Origin: JBMOUD01 sp049319665
Lineage (GTDB): Bacteria > Pseudomonadota > Gammaproteobacteria > Enterobacterales > Enterobacteriaceae
Assembly: GCF_049319665.1 (NCBI RefSeq)
Contig: NZ_JBMOUD010000004.1
Location: 186,001 to 250,000, forward strand
Length of the DNA stretch: 64,000 nucleotides
Direction: 5' to 3'
Shown here piece by piece: positions 42,980 to 52,514 of the stretch. The notes under the pieces were generated by a model that was not told the DNA's origin, did not search any database, and saw only the letters and a list, made by a program, of their open reading frames with translations. The translations under genes were made by a program, and so were the position numbers. Numbering within the stretch: the stretch's first letter is position 1; each line of letters begins with the position of its first letter.

Positions 42980-45835
42980 ATGGATAAGACATATAACCCG
43001 CAAGATATCGAGCAGCCTCTTTACGAGCACTGGGAAAAGCAAGGCTACTTCAAGCCACATGGCGACACGACCAAAGAAAGCTTCGCCATCATGATCCCGC
43101 CGCCGAACGTCACCGGTAGCTTGCACATGGGTCACGCTTTCCAGCAAACCATTATGGATGCGATGATCCGCTACCAGCGCATGCAGGGTAAAAATACCTT
43201 GTGGCAGGCTGGTACTGACCACGCCGGTATCGCGACCCAAATGGTTGTTGAGCGCAAGATCGCCGCAGAAGAAGGTAAAACGCGTCAGGATTACGGCCGT
43301 GAAGCTTTCATCGACAAAATCTGGCAGTGGAAAGAAGAATCTGGTGGCACCATTACCCGCCAGATGCGCCGTCTTGGCGACTCCGTTGACTGGGAGCGTG
43401 AGCGTTTCACTATGGACGAAGGTCTGTCCAATGCGGTGCGTGAAGTCTTTGTCCGTCTGTATAAAGAAAACCTGATTTACCGTGGCAAACGTCTGGTTAA
43501 CTGGGATCCAAAACTGCGCACCGCGATTTCTGACCTGGAAGTAGAAAACCGCGAGTCCAAGGGTTCCATGTGGCACCTGCGCTATCCACTGGCCGACGGC
43601 GCGAAGACTGCCGAAGGTAAAGATTATCTGGTCGTCGCCACCACCCGTCCGGAAACCGTGCTCGGTGATACCGGCGTGGCGGTTAACCCAGAAGATCCGC
43701 GCTATAAAGATTTGATCGGCAAAGAGCTGATCCTGCCATTAGTGGGCCGTCGTATTCCGATCGTTGGCGATGAACACGCCGATATGGAAAAAGGCACCGG
43801 CTGCGTGAAGATCACCCCAGCTCACGACTTTAACGACTATGAAGTCGGTAAACGTCACAGCCTGCCGATGATCAATATTCTGACCTTTGATGGCGATATT
43901 CGTCAGCTTGGCGAAGTGTTCGATACCAAAGGCGAAGAGAGCACCGCCGTCAGCGGTGAAATCCCAGAGCAGTTCCGTGGCCTTGAGCGCTTTGCCGCGC
44001 GTAAAGCCGTGGTTGCAGCCTTCGAAGCAGCAGGCCTGCTGGAAGAGATCAAACCTCACGATTTAACCGTACCTTACGGTGACCGCGGTGGCGTCGTTAT
44101 CGAGCCAATGCTGACCGACCAGTGGTACGTACGTACTGCACCGTTGGCAAAAGTAGCGGTAGAAGCGGTTGAGCAAGGTGAGATCCAGTTCGTACCAAAA
44201 CAGTACGAAAACATGTACTTCAGTTGGATGCGTGATATCCAGGACTGGTGTATCTCTCGTCAGCTGTGGTGGGGTCACCGTATCCCAGCCTGGTATGATG
44301 CTCAGGGCAATGTTTACGTGGGCCGCGATGAAGAAGAAGTGCGCCGCGAAAATAACCTTGGTGCAGATATTGCGCTGAACCAAGACGAAGACGTGCTGGA
44401 TACCTGGTTCTCTTCTGGCCTGTGGACCTTCTCTACATTGGGCTGGCCAAATGAAACTGAAGCGCTGAAAGCTTTCCACCCTTCAAGCGTGGTCGTTAGC
44501 GGCTTCGATATTATCTTCTTCTGGATTGCGCGCATGATCATGCTGACCATGCACTTCATCAAAGACGAAGACGGCAAGCCACAGGTGCCTTTCCATACCG
44601 TTTACATGACCGGGCTTATCCGTGATGACGAAGGGCAGAAAATGTCCAAGTCTAAAGGTAACGTCATCGATCCATTGGATATGATCGATGGGATCTCGCT
44701 GGAAGATCTGTTAGAAAAACGTACCGGCAACATGATGCAGCCACAGCTGGCAGAAAAGATCCGCAAACGTACCGAGAAGCAATTCCCGAACGGCATTGAA
44801 CCACATGGTACCGATGCGCTGCGCTTCACGCTGGCCGCCTTGGCATCAACCGGTCGTGATATCAACTGGGATATGAAGCGCCTGGAAGGTTACCGCAACT
44901 TCTGTAACAAGCTATGGAACGCCAGCCGTTTCGTGTTGATGAATACCGAAGATCAAGATTGCGGCCAGAATGGCGGCGAACTGGACTTGTCATTGGCCGA
45001 CCGTTGGATCCTGGCGGAATATAACCGCACGGTGAAAGCTTACCGTGAAGCCTTGGATGGTTACCGTTTTGACCTGGCAGCCAATATTCTGTACGAATTC
45101 ACCTGGAACCAGTTCTGCGACTGGTATCTGGAGCTGACCAAGCCGGTAATGAACGGTGGCACCGAAGCACAGCTACGCGGTACGCGCCATACGCTGGTTG
45201 AAGTATTGGAAGGCTTGCTGCGCCTGGCGCACCCAATCATTCCATTTATCACTGAAACTATCTGGCAGCGCGTGAAAACGCTCAAAGGCATTACGGCTGA
45301 GACTATCATGCTGCAACCTTTCCCAGAATATGACGCCGATAAAGCAGACCAAGGTGCGCTGACCGATCTGGAGTGGATCAAAGAAGCCATCATCGCTATC
45401 CGTAACGTGCGCGCAGAGATGAACCTGTCTCCGGGCAAACCACTGGAGCTGTTGCTGCGTGGCGCAAGCGCGGATGCACAGCGTCGTGTTGAGCAGAACC
45501 AGAGCTTCATTCAATCTCTGGCGCGTCTTGAGTCGATCACAGTGCTGCCAGCTGGCGATAAAGGCCCAGTTTCCGTCACTAAGCTGGTGGAAGGTGCTGA
45601 ACTGTTGATCCCAATGGCTGGCCTCATCGATAAAGCCGTTGAACTGGCGCGTTTAGATAAAGAGATCGCGAAGATTGATGCTGAAATTGCCGCAATCGAA
45701 AGCAAGCTCTCTAATGAAGGCTTTGTGGCGCGCGCCCCAGAAGCTGTCGTTGCGAAAGAACGTGAACGTCTGGTCGCTTGTGGTGAAGCAAAAACCAAAC
45801 TGCAAGAACAGAAAGAGACTATCGCTGCGCTGTAA
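42980..45835 (+). CDS. valS: Valyl-tRNA synthetase
   Basis: 951 residues, same as E. coli ValS. Class I signature HMGH in PPNVTGSLHMGHAF near residue 42 and KMSKSKGN near residue 554. The CP1 editing domain lies between, then the anticodon-binding domain and a C-terminal coiled coil (DKEIAKIDAEIAAIESKL). Charges tRNA-Val. Followed by a clear terminator. Confidence 0.98.
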   Translation: MDKTYNPQDIEQPLYEHWEKQGYFKPHGDTTKESFAIMIPPPNVTGSLHMGHAFQQTIMDAMIRYQRMQGKNTLWQAGTDHAGIATQMVVERKIAAEEGKTRQDYGREAFIDKIWQWKEESGGTITRQMRRLGDSVDWERERFTMDEGLSNAVREVFVRLYKENLIYRGKRLVNWDPKLRTAISDLEVENRESKGSMWHLRYPLADGAKTAEGKDYLVVATTRPETVLGDTGVAVNPEDPRYKDLIGKELILPLVGRRIPIVGDEHADMEKGTGCVKITPAHDFNDYEVGKRHSLPMINILTFDGDIRQLGEVFDTKGEESTAVSGEIPEQFRGLERFAARKAVVAAFEAAGLLEEIKPHDLTVPYGDRGGVVIEPMLTDQWYVRTAPLAKVAVEAVEQGEIQFVPKQYENMYFSWMRDIQDWCISRQLWWGHRIPAWYDAQGNVYVGRDEEEVRRENNLGADIALNQDEDVLDTWFSSGLWTFSTLGWPNETEALKAFHPSSVVVSGFDIIFFWIARMIMLTMHFIKDEDGKPQVPFHTVYMTGLIRDDEGQKMSKSKGNVIDPLDMIDGISLEDLLEKRTGNMMQPQLAEKIRKRTEKQFPNGIEPHGTDALRFTLAALASTGRDINWDMKRLEGYRNFCNKLWNASRFVLMNTEDQDCGQNGGELDLSLADRWILAEYNRTVKAYREALDGYRFDLAANILYEFTWNQFCDWYLELTKPVMNGGTEAQLRGTRHTLVEVLEGLLRLAHPIIPFITETIWQRVKTLKGITAETIMLQPFPEYDADKADQGALTDLEWIKEAIIAIRNVRAEMNLSPGKPLELLLRGASADAQRRVEQNQSFIQSLARLESITVLPAGDKGPVSVTKLVEGAELLIPMAGLIDKAVELARLDKEIAKIDAEIAAIESKLSNEGFVARAPEAVVAKERERLVACGEAKTKLQEQKETIAAL

Positions 45836-45869
45836 TTGCCTTGGCAAAAACGGTTAGTGATGTCAGATG

Positions 45870-45896
45870 AAAGGCCGCGTAAGCGGCCTTTCTTAC
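45870..45896 (+). terminator. Intrinsic terminator after valS
   Basis: AAGGCCGC-GTAA-GCGGCCTT followed by TCTT, a perfect 8-bp stem 35 bp after the valS stop. Confidence 0.8.
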
Positions 45897-45980
45897 CTCT
45901 TACCGAGCATTGCATCTTCTTGCCTTTAAATGGTATTAAGACGGTCTGAATGCACGAAACACAACATCCGAGTGAATCTT

Positions 45981-46484
45981 ATGTCTACCGTAACGCCCAC
46001 CAACCTTCTGGTCCGTCTTATCCAGTTAGAAGACAATGCGGCCATTGCCAATGTTATTCGCCAAGTCTCGGCGGAGTTTGGTTTGACGGCAGACAAAGGC
46101 TATACGGTAGCCGATCCTAACCTCGATCATTTATATGAAACCTACAACCAGCCGCATAGCGCCTATTGGGTGGTAGAACTTGATGGTAACGTAGTTGGTG
46201 GCGGCGGCGTTGCACCTTTAAGCGGCGGCGATGGTTCGGTGTGTGAGTTGCAGAAAATGTATTTCCTGCCGTCGGTTCGCGGACAAGGGCTGGCAAAAAA
46301 ATTGGCATTACAGGCGCTCGATTACGGTCGCTCGCAGCATTTTAGCCGCTGCTATCTGGAGACCACCGCGAGCCTGACGCAAGCTATTGCCCTATATGAA
46401 CGTCTGGGCTTTGAACATATTGATGGGCCGCTAGGCTTTACCGGTCATGTCGATTGTGAAGTCACGATGCTAAAATCTCTCTAA
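45981..46484 (+). CDS. yjgM: GNAT-family acetyltransferase YjgM
   Basis: 167 residues from the ATG at 45981 (MSTVTPTNLLVRLIQLED); an upstream in-frame start at 45930 is unsupported. Very similar to E. coli YjgM: VIRQVSAEFGLTADKGYTVADP, the acetyl-CoA loop VRGQGLAKKLALQAL and a C-terminal GHVDCEVTMLKSL. N-acetyltransferase, reported for amino acids in E. coli. Same neighbourhood (valS) as in E. coli. Confidence 0.9.
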   Translation: MSTVTPTNLLVRLIQLEDNAAIANVIRQVSAEFGLTADKGYTVADPNLDHLYETYNQPHSAYWVVELDGNVVGGGGVAPLSGGDGSVCELQKMYFLPSVRGQGLAKKLALQALDYGRSQHFSRCYLETTASLTQAIALYERLGFEHIDGPLGFTGHVDCEVTMLKSL

Positions 46485-46506
46485 CGGACGGAGTCAGCGC
46501 ATCACT

Positions 46507-47244
46507 ATGTTTACCTACAAAGCCATTGCATCACTCAATGAATTAGAGTTGATGGTTTACAACTACATCATAAAAAATACCGACAAAGTGATGTATATGA
46601 CCATTCGTGAGCTGGCTGATGTAGCAGGAGTATCGACGACAACTATTTTACGCTTCTGCAAAAAGATGCAATGCGATGGCTATTCTGAGTTCCGTATCCG
46701 TTTCAAATTATATCTCGAACATGAAGAAAAACCGCCGGTCAGTTTTGGCGTCAGTGAAATCATCAGCTATTTTAAAAGCATTAATAATAGCGAGTTTGAT
46801 GAATTACTTGAGCAGGCCGCAGTGGAAATTGCCGCTACTTCACGCGTCATATTTGTGGGCGTCGGTACTTCTGGTGCGTTGGGAAAATATAGCGCACGTT
46901 TCTTTTCTAATATAGGGAAATTCAGTACCTATATAGACGATCCTTACTATCCTATTAATAGTGACATGTATCAGGATGCTGTCGCCATTATTCTTTCTGT
47001 TTCCGGAGAGACAGAGGAAATAATACGTATTGCCAGCCAGTTCCGCTTACATAAATGTAAGCTAATTAGTTTAACTAATAGCGAAAGCTCAACATTGGCA
47101 CGCATGGCAGATCTTAACATTTCCTATCATATGGCACCGTCCTTATTAGAAGGACAGTACAATATTACTACCCAGATCCCCGTTATTTATATTATTGAAA
47201 CCATTGGCAAGAAACTGCCATTATTAATCAAACCGAAGCATTAA
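46507..47244 (+). CDS. MurR/RpiR-family transcriptional regulator
   Basis: 245 residues. N-terminal HTH_6 domain (MTIRELADVAGVSTTTILRFCKKMQCDGYSEF, in two parts MTIRELADVAGVS and TTTILRFCKKM) and a C-terminal SIS sugar-phosphate domain (VIFVGVGTSGALGKYSARFF, ILSVSGETEEIIRIA). Lies 173 bp upstream of the PTS operon in the same direction, so it most likely senses a phosphorylated beta-glucoside and controls those genes. Confidence 0.88.
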   Translation: MFTYKAIASLNELELMVYNYIIKNTDKVMYMTIRELADVAGVSTTTILRFCKKMQCDGYSEFRIRFKLYLEHEEKPPVSFGVSEIISYFKSINNSEFDELLEQAAVEIAATSRVIFVGVGTSGALGKYSARFFSNIGKFSTYIDDPYYPINSDMYQDAVAIILSVSGETEEIIRIASQFRLHKCKLISLTNSESSTLARMADLNISYHMAPSLLEGQYNITTQIPVIYIIETIGKKLPLLIKPKH

Positions 47245-47417
47245 TAGAATTAAAGAAAATGCCATAAAACAAGGTGTTTTTTCCTTGTGACAAATCACCA
47301 GCCAGGCATTTCGTTATATCGTGACTTGATTTTGCTTTTTGCTACACTCCAATCGACATCTTAATAAACCAAAAAAAATAAAAAACCTCAGTCTGTCCCT
47401 GCATCAGGAGAATAATG

Positions 47418-48953
47418 ATGGCGATTGATTACGCCCAAACGGCGCAAGAAATTTTAAAATATATTGGTTGCGATAATAATGTGATTACTGTCACACATTG
47501 CGCAACTCGATTAAGATTTATTTTAAAAGATAATACGATAGTCGATAAAGAAGAATTAAATCGTGTCAAAGGCGTTATTACTGTAATTGAAGCCGGTGGC
47601 CAAATGCAGGTGGTTATTGGCAATCACGTGGGAGATGCCTTTAAACAAGTGCTGAAACTGATAAACATTGATGACAGCGCACCGGTGGCCGCGCCTAAAG
47701 TCGGTATTGTCAGTCGCCTGATGGATATCATCTCCAGTATTTTTGCCCCATTCCTCTACCCTCTTGCCGCCTGCGGTATCCTACAGGGCATTATCTCGTT
47801 ATTAGCGGCTATAGGTTGGATGGATGCCAATAGCGGTACCTACCGCATTCTTAACTTCGTCTCCTGGACTGCCTTTACCTTCTTGCCAGTGATGATTGCT
47901 TTTACTGCGGCGAAAAAATTTAATGTTAACCCGTTTACCGCGGTGATCACCGCCTGTGCGCTGATCAGCCCGGATTACATGAATATGCTGACGGCCAATA
48001 AAATTGCCACGGTCAACTCAGCCGATCCGGCAATGCAGCAGTTGATGCATGAAGCGCTGAATAATCCTCAGATAGTGCATATTCTCAATAGCGTGGCTGG
48101 TATTCCGGTTTCAGCACCAGCGCTGGATTTCTTTGGCATTCCGATTCAATACCTCAGCTATACCGCCTCCGTCATCCCGATCATTCTGATGGTCTGGGCC
48201 ATGTCTTATATTGAACGCTTCTTCGAAAAAGTCCTGCCGAGCGTGGTGCGTAACCTGTTCACGCCAATGTTCTGTATTGCCATTATGGTGCCTCTGACGC
48301 TGCTGGTATTCGGCCCGGTGGGCAATCTTATCGGTGGCGCAATTGGCGGGGTTTACAACACGCTGTATCACCTCAGCCCAGCGATTGCCGGTTTTGTCGT
48401 TGGTGCATTCTGGCAGCTGTTAGTGATCTTTGGTGTTCACTGGGGCATTACGCCGGTCACCGTCGGTAACTATGCAACGCTGGGTTATGACACCTTTACC
48501 AGCCTGCAGGCCTCTTCAGTCTTTGCGATGGCAGGCAGCCTGTTTGGCGTCTACCTGAAAACCCGCAACCGTGAAATGAAAGGGATTTCACTGTCAGCCG
48601 GCGTGACCGCACTGTTTGGTATTACCGAGCCTGGACTGTACGGCGTCGCGTTGCGCCTGAAAAAACCCTTTATTTGCAGCTGCATCGCCGGCGGCATTGG
48701 TGGCGCAATTGGCGGGTTCTTTAATGCGGTGTCCTGGAGCTATTGCATACCTGGTATTGCGGTGATCCCGGTGTTCTTCAAAACCGGACATATGCCGCAG
48801 TTCCTCGGCTTTGTCTTATCGATTGTCGTCGCCTTTGTACTCGGCGTACTCATTACCTGGCTGGTGGGCTTTAAAGATGAAGCTGACAACGTGAAAGCAC
48901 CGACGCCTGCCGCCAAGACACCTAAAGCACAGGCCGCGCTGAAGCAGGCTTAA
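47418..48953 (+). CDS. Beta-glucoside-type PTS permease, EIIBC
   Basis: 511 residues. The start is the second of two adjacent ATGs, seven bases after AGGAG. The EIIB domain (residues 1-85) has the phosphorylated Cys in THCATRLRFIL. The EIIC domain follows with about 10 membrane segments (FAPFLYPLAACGILQGI, FWQLLVIFGVHWGITPV, GITEPGLYGV). No EIIA domain is present, as in AscF, so phosphate must come from another EIIA such as Crr. Imports and phosphorylates an aryl- or alkyl-beta-glucoside for the hydrolase downstream. Confidence 0.92.
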   Translation: MAIDYAQTAQEILKYIGCDNNVITVTHCATRLRFILKDNTIVDKEELNRVKGVITVIEAGGQMQVVIGNHVGDAFKQVLKLINIDDSAPVAAPKVGIVSRLMDIISSIFAPFLYPLAACGILQGIISLLAAIGWMDANSGTYRILNFVSWTAFTFLPVMIAFTAAKKFNVNPFTAVITACALISPDYMNMLTANKIATVNSADPAMQQLMHEALNNPQIVHILNSVAGIPVSAPALDFFGIPIQYLSYTASVIPIILMVWAMSYIERFFEKVLPSVVRNLFTPMFCIAIMVPLTLLVFGPVGNLIGGAIGGVYNTLYHLSPAIAGFVVGAFWQLLVIFGVHWGITPVTVGNYATLGYDTFTSLQASSVFAMAGSLFGVYLKTRNREMKGISLSAGVTALFGITEPGLYGVALRLKKPFICSCIAGGIGGAIGGFFNAVSWSYCIPGIAVIPVFFKTGHMPQFLGFVLSIVVAFVLGVLITWLVGFKDEADNVKAPTPAAKTPKAQAALKQA

Positions 48954-49013
48954 AAGATATTTATTCGTTGGGGCAGACAAGACTTTGCCCCCTTTCAATC
49001 AAGGGAGAAGCTC

Positions 49014-50450
49014 ATGAGCTCGCAACAATTACCAAAAGACTTCTTATGGGGCGGTGCCGTTGCTGCCCATCAGGTAGAAGGTGGCTGGAATAAAGGCGGT
49101 AAAGGCGTGAGCATTGCCGACGTTCTGTCTGGCGGTGCGCACGGTGTCGATCGCATCATGACCGACGGCGTACAAGAAGGTTATCGCTACCCTAACCACG
49201 AAGCCGTAGAGTTTTATACCCACTACAAGCAGGACATTGCGCTGTTCGCCGAGATGGGTTTTAAGTGTTTCCGTACCTCAATTGCCTGGACGCGCATCTT
49301 CCCCAACGGGGATGAACAGCAACCTAATGAAGCCGGTTTGCAGTTCTACGATGATATGTTCGATGAGTTACTCAAATACGGTATCGAGCCGGTCATTACT
49401 CTGTCGCATTTCGAAATGCCGTGGCATTTAGTGAAAGAGTATGGCGGCTGGAAGAATCGCAAAGTAGTCGATTTCTTTGTGAAATTCAGCGAAGTGGTGA
49501 TGGAGCGCTACCGGAACAAAGTAAAATACTGGATGACCTTTAACGAGATCAACAACCAGCGTAACTGGAAGTATCCGCTGTTCGGCTATTGTTGCTCTGG
49601 CGTGGTATATACCGAGCAGGAAAACCCCGAAGAAACGATGTATCAGGTGCTGCATCACCAGTTTGTTGCCAGCGCTAAAGTGGTCAAGCTAGGCCATCAG
49701 ATCAATCCAGACTTCCAGGTTGGCTGCATGGTGGCAATGGTCCCGCTGTATCCTTTCTCCTGCCATCCTGATGACATGATGTATTCCGTAGAATCCATGC
49801 GCGAACGCTTCCTGTTTGGTGACGTGCATATGCGTGGTTATTACCCATCATATATTTTGAAAGAGTGGCAACGTCGCGGCTTTAACATTCAGATGGAAGA
49901 CGGCGATTTAGAGGCACTGCGTGAAGGCTGTGCCGATTATATGGGCCTGAGCTACTACATGAGCAATGCAGTCTCAGCACATAATCCAGGGACTGACAAC
50001 GGGCTGTCTGGTTTTGCCGGTAGCGTACCAAATCCGCACGTTAAAGCCTCTGACTGGGGCTGGCAGATTGACCCAGTGGGTTTACGTTATTCATTAAGCG
50101 TGCTCTATGAGCGTTATCAAAAACCGCTGTTTATCGTTGAGAACGGCTTTGGTGCCATTGATAAAGTCGCTGCAGATGGCATGGTGCACGATGACTATCG
50201 TATTGCTTATTTGAAAGCACATATTGAGCAGATGAAGAAAGCCGTGTTTGAAGATGGCGTGGATTTGATGGGTTATACGCCGTGGGGTTGTATTGACTGC
50301 GTGTCATTCACCACTGGTGAATACAGCAAGCGCTACGGCTTTATTCACGTCGATAAGAACGATGATGGCAGCGGCAGCATGGCGCGCTCACGCAAGCTGA
50401 GCTTTGACTGGTACCGCAATGTGATTAAAAGCAACGGCGAACAGCTATAA
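49014..50450 (+). CDS. 6-phospho-beta-glucosidase, GH1 (AscB/BglA-like)
   Basis: 478 residues. GH1 N-terminal signature FLWGGAVAAHQVEGGWN, acid/base Glu in TFNEINNQ near residue 180 and nucleophile Glu in IVENGFGA near residue 375. The phosphate-binding C-terminal region includes KRYGFIHVD. Hydrolyses the PTS-imported 6-phospho-glucoside to glucose-6-phosphate and aglycone. It is 60 bp behind the permease and ends before a strong terminator. Confidence 0.93.
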   Translation: MSSQQLPKDFLWGGAVAAHQVEGGWNKGGKGVSIADVLSGGAHGVDRIMTDGVQEGYRYPNHEAVEFYTHYKQDIALFAEMGFKCFRTSIAWTRIFPNGDEQQPNEAGLQFYDDMFDELLKYGIEPVITLSHFEMPWHLVKEYGGWKNRKVVDFFVKFSEVVMERYRNKVKYWMTFNEINNQRNWKYPLFGYCCSGVVYTEQENPEETMYQVLHHQFVASAKVVKLGHQINPDFQVGCMVAMVPLYPFSCHPDDMMYSVESMRERFLFGDVHMRGYYPSYILKEWQRRGFNIQMEDGDLEALREGCADYMGLSYYMSNAVSAHNPGTDNGLSGFAGSVPNPHVKASDWGWQIDPVGLRYSLSVLYERYQKPLFIVENGFGAIDKVAADGMVHDDYRIAYLKAHIEQMKKAVFEDGVDLMGYTPWGCIDCVSFTTGEYSKRYGFIHVDKNDDGSGSMARSRKLSFDWYRNVIKSNGEQL

Positions 50451-50470
50451 CAGCCGTGACCTAAAAAGTA

Positions 50471-50501
50471 AAAACCGGGCAATCGATGTGCCCGGTTTTT
50501 A
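50471..50501 (+). terminator. Intrinsic terminator of the PTS operon
   Basis: AAAACCGGGC and GCCCGGTTTT pair across an 11-base loop and are followed by T residues. The A-rich upstream arm also makes it usable for the convergent rraB transcript. Confidence 0.85.
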
Positions 50502-50550
50502 TTATATTGGCATCGGCGAAGCGCCCGACCAGACGGTTATCGACGCGTGA

Positions 50551-50979
50551 TTAATGACGCTTACCGTCATCGTCTTCGTCAACGAATTCACCGTCTTCAT
50601 CTTCTTCGCCATCTTCGTCTTCGTCGTCGCCTTCGAAGTAAGTGCCCCAACCGTCGTAATTCACGCCCTGCGCTTCAGCCAATGCCACCAGCTGTTCAAC
50701 TTGGGTATCAATCAGCTCAGCATTGAGTGCGATCTCACTGATCACATCGCAGCACATCACGATAGAACCATCTTCCAATTCCAGCTCTTCGGCATCAGTG
50801 ACTTCATAACCGAGTGCGAAAGCCGCAACGGCGGCTTTCTCCAGAACATCAAATTTCTCGCAAGAGAAATGGTGTTCGATAGTGTAAAGCGCGTCAGGAT
50901 CGCTGCCATCATCCAGCAGCTCTTCGATGATTAAGCGGGTCTCTTCACGTTGTTCTTCAAGCAATTCACGGTTTGCCAT
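50551..50979 (-). CDS. rraB: Ribonuclease E inhibitor RraB
   Basis: 142 residues. N-terminus MANRELLEEQREETRLIIEELL, core with FSCEKFDVLEKAAVAAF and an extremely acidic tail (EGDDEDEDGEEDEDGEFVDE). Binds RNase E and alters degradosome composition. Divergent from argI and adjacent to it as in E. coli (yjgD). Confidence 0.95.
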   Translation of the reverse strand: MANRELLEEQREETRLIIEELLDDGSDPDALYTIEHHFSCEKFDVLEKAAVAAFALGYEVTDAEELELEDGSIVMCCDVISEIALNAELIDTQVEQLVALAEAQGVNYDGWGTYFEGDDEDEDGEEDEDGEFVDEDDDGKRH

Positions 50980-51097
50980 GCCTCAGTCCTCAATCAATAT
51001 GACGTTTAGGTGCTATTTTCACACACCACCGGGTTCGCCTCCACTATAAACGACAAAGTTTTTCTCACGGGGTTGTAATTGCATATTCATACATATA

Positions 51098-51117
51098 AAT
51101 TGAATTTTAATGCAATT
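51098..51117. promoter_or_regulatory. ARG box upstream of argI
   Basis: TGAATTTTAATGCA (51101-51114) fits the ArgR half-site palindrome TGAAT-N4-ATTCA with one mismatch, 31 bp before the argI start. A second, poorer box may overlap GCATATTCATACAT just upstream. Arginine repression expected. Confidence 0.6.
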
Positions 51118-51144
51118 GAAAATAATGAATCACCGGAGCGAGAT

Positions 51145-52155
51145 ATGATGAGTTTATTGAGTAAGCGCCATTTTCTTAGGCTGCTGGATTTTACCCCGAG
51201 CGAACTAACGTTCCTGTTAACCCTGTCAGCCGATCTTAAGGCCGCTAAAAAAAACGGCACTGAAAAAGCCCGCCTGCAAGGGAAAAACATCGCGCTCATC
51301 TTCGAAAAAGACTCGACTCGTACCCGATGCTCTTTCGAAGTTGCCGCCTTCGATCAGGGTGCTCAAGTCACTTATCTCGGCCCAAGCGGCAGCCAAATTG
51401 GCCATAAAGAATCAATGAAAGATACGGCTCGCGTACTGGGTCGTCTTTACGACGGTATTCAATATCGCGGTTTTGCGCAGAAAAATGTCGATACGTTGGC
51501 GGAATATTCTGGCGTACCGGTATGGAACGGACTGACCACTGAATTCCACCCAACGCAGCTACTGGCCGATTTGCTGACCATGCAGGAACATCTACCCACT
51601 AAAAAGCTGTCGCAAATGACCTTGGCCTATCTGGGAGATGCGCGTAACAATATGGGCAACTCCTTGCTCGAAGCGGCGGCACTGTGTGGGTTGGATTTAC
51701 GTTTAGTCGCACCGACAGCCTGCTGGCCGGATGCCGAGCTGGTAGCAACCTGTCAGGAACTGGCTGCCGCCAACGGCGGGTCTATCACCTTAACGGAAGA
51801 TATCGCCGCAGGTGTCAAAGGGGCTGATTTCTTATATACCGATGTTTGGGTATCGATGGGCGAGCCAAAAGAGACCTGGAAAGAACGAATTAGTCTGCTG
51901 CGCCCTTATCAGGTCAATATGAATACCCTCGCCCTGACCGGCAATCCGCAGGTTAAGTTCTTGCATTGCCTACCAGCATTCCATGATGATCAAACCACGC
52001 TCGGCAGCCAAATGGCCGAAGAATATGATTTGCACGGTGGTATGGAAGTGACCGATGAAGTGTTTGAATCCACGCATAGCGTAGTATTCGACCAAGCGGA
52101 AAACCGCTTACACACCATCAAAGCAGTGATGGTCGCCACCCTCGGTTCCCTGTAA
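51145..52155 (+). CDS. argI: Ornithine carbamoyltransferase ArgI
   Basis: 336 residues from the ATG at 51145, six bases after GGAG; ATG 51148 is also possible, and the 22 codons before it are not part of the family. Carbamoyl phosphate loop STRTRCSFEV near residue 55, ornithine motif FLHCLPAFHDD and a C-terminal VVFDQAENRLHTIKAVMVATL. Forms citrulline in arginine synthesis. Confidence 0.96.
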   Translation: MMSLLSKRHFLRLLDFTPSELTFLLTLSADLKAAKKNGTEKARLQGKNIALIFEKDSTRTRCSFEVAAFDQGAQVTYLGPSGSQIGHKESMKDTARVLGRLYDGIQYRGFAQKNVDTLAEYSGVPVWNGLTTEFHPTQLLADLLTMQEHLPTKKLSQMTLAYLGDARNNMGNSLLEAAALCGLDLRLVAPTACWPDAELVATCQELAAANGGSITLTEDIAAGVKGADFLYTDVWVSMGEPKETWKERISLLRPYQVNMNTLALTGNPQVKFLHCLPAFHDDQTTLGSQMAEEYDLHGGMEVTDEVFESTHSVVFDQAENRLHTIKAVMVATLGSL

Positions 52156-52284
52156 CACCTCTTTTGTCTGTCACCCGATGGGGCGTTTTAACATCGGGTG
52201 GCGGCACGTTTTGCCAGGCTTTAGTAGCTCGCCACATCACTCTCGGTAAAGCGCATAATGATGCAAAAAGGTGACCCCTTCCCC
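52156..52284. other. argI-pyrL intergenic segment
   Basis: Contains a 9-bp hairpin CACCCGATG / CATCGGGTG (52172-52200) shortly after argI, without a T tract, probably the argI 3' structure. No gene. Confidence 0.5.
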
Positions 52285-52312
52285 TTGCAGCTAAAATTGC
52301 TGCGCGTATAAT
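52285..52312 (+). promoter_or_regulatory. pyrLBI promoter
   Basis: TTGCAG (52285-52290), 16-bp spacer, TATAAT (52307-52312). The -10 box is followed by GCGCCACAA, giving a start in a short run suited to nucleotide-sensitive initiation, as known for pyrBI. Confidence 0.75.
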
Positions 52313-52338
52313 GCGCCACAATTTGCCGGGAGAAAGAC

Positions 52339-52440
52339 ATGAATAATCGCCACATGCTGATACAACATCACCTGCCAACTGGCGGCGTTCAGCCCGTGTT
52401 TCTCCCATTGCTGACCCGATCGCAGAAAGCCCCTCATTGA
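52339..52440 (+). CDS. pyrL: pyrBI operon leader peptide PyrL
   Basis: 33-residue leader (MNNRHMLIQHHLPTGG at the start, then VQPVFLPLLTRSQKAPH) after GGGAG. It differs in sequence from the 44-residue E. coli PyrL but ends, as required, inside the attenuator: its stop codon lies in the loop and 3' arm of the terminator hairpin. Ribosomes closely following RNA polymerase at low UTP would prevent terminator formation. Confidence 0.8.
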   Translation: MNNRHMLIQHHLPTGGVQPVFLPLLTRSQKAPH

Positions 52441-52453
52441 GGGGCTTTTTTTT
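52427..52453 (+). terminator. pyrBI attenuator
   Basis: AGCCCCTC-ATT-GAGGGGCT followed by eight T. The hairpin overlaps the last codons of pyrL and precedes pyrB by 61 bp, the arrangement of UTP-sensitive attenuation. Confidence 0.9.
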
Positions 52454-52514
52454 GTCTGCAATCTGAATATAACCACCGGCCGCACGAAGTCAGGGCGGAA
52501 TTTAGGAGAGTGAT

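Noticed and set aside
47262..47290. Hairpin ACAAGG / CCTTGT after the RpiR gene as a terminator
   Set aside because: The stem is short, the T run lies in the loop and no T tract follows.
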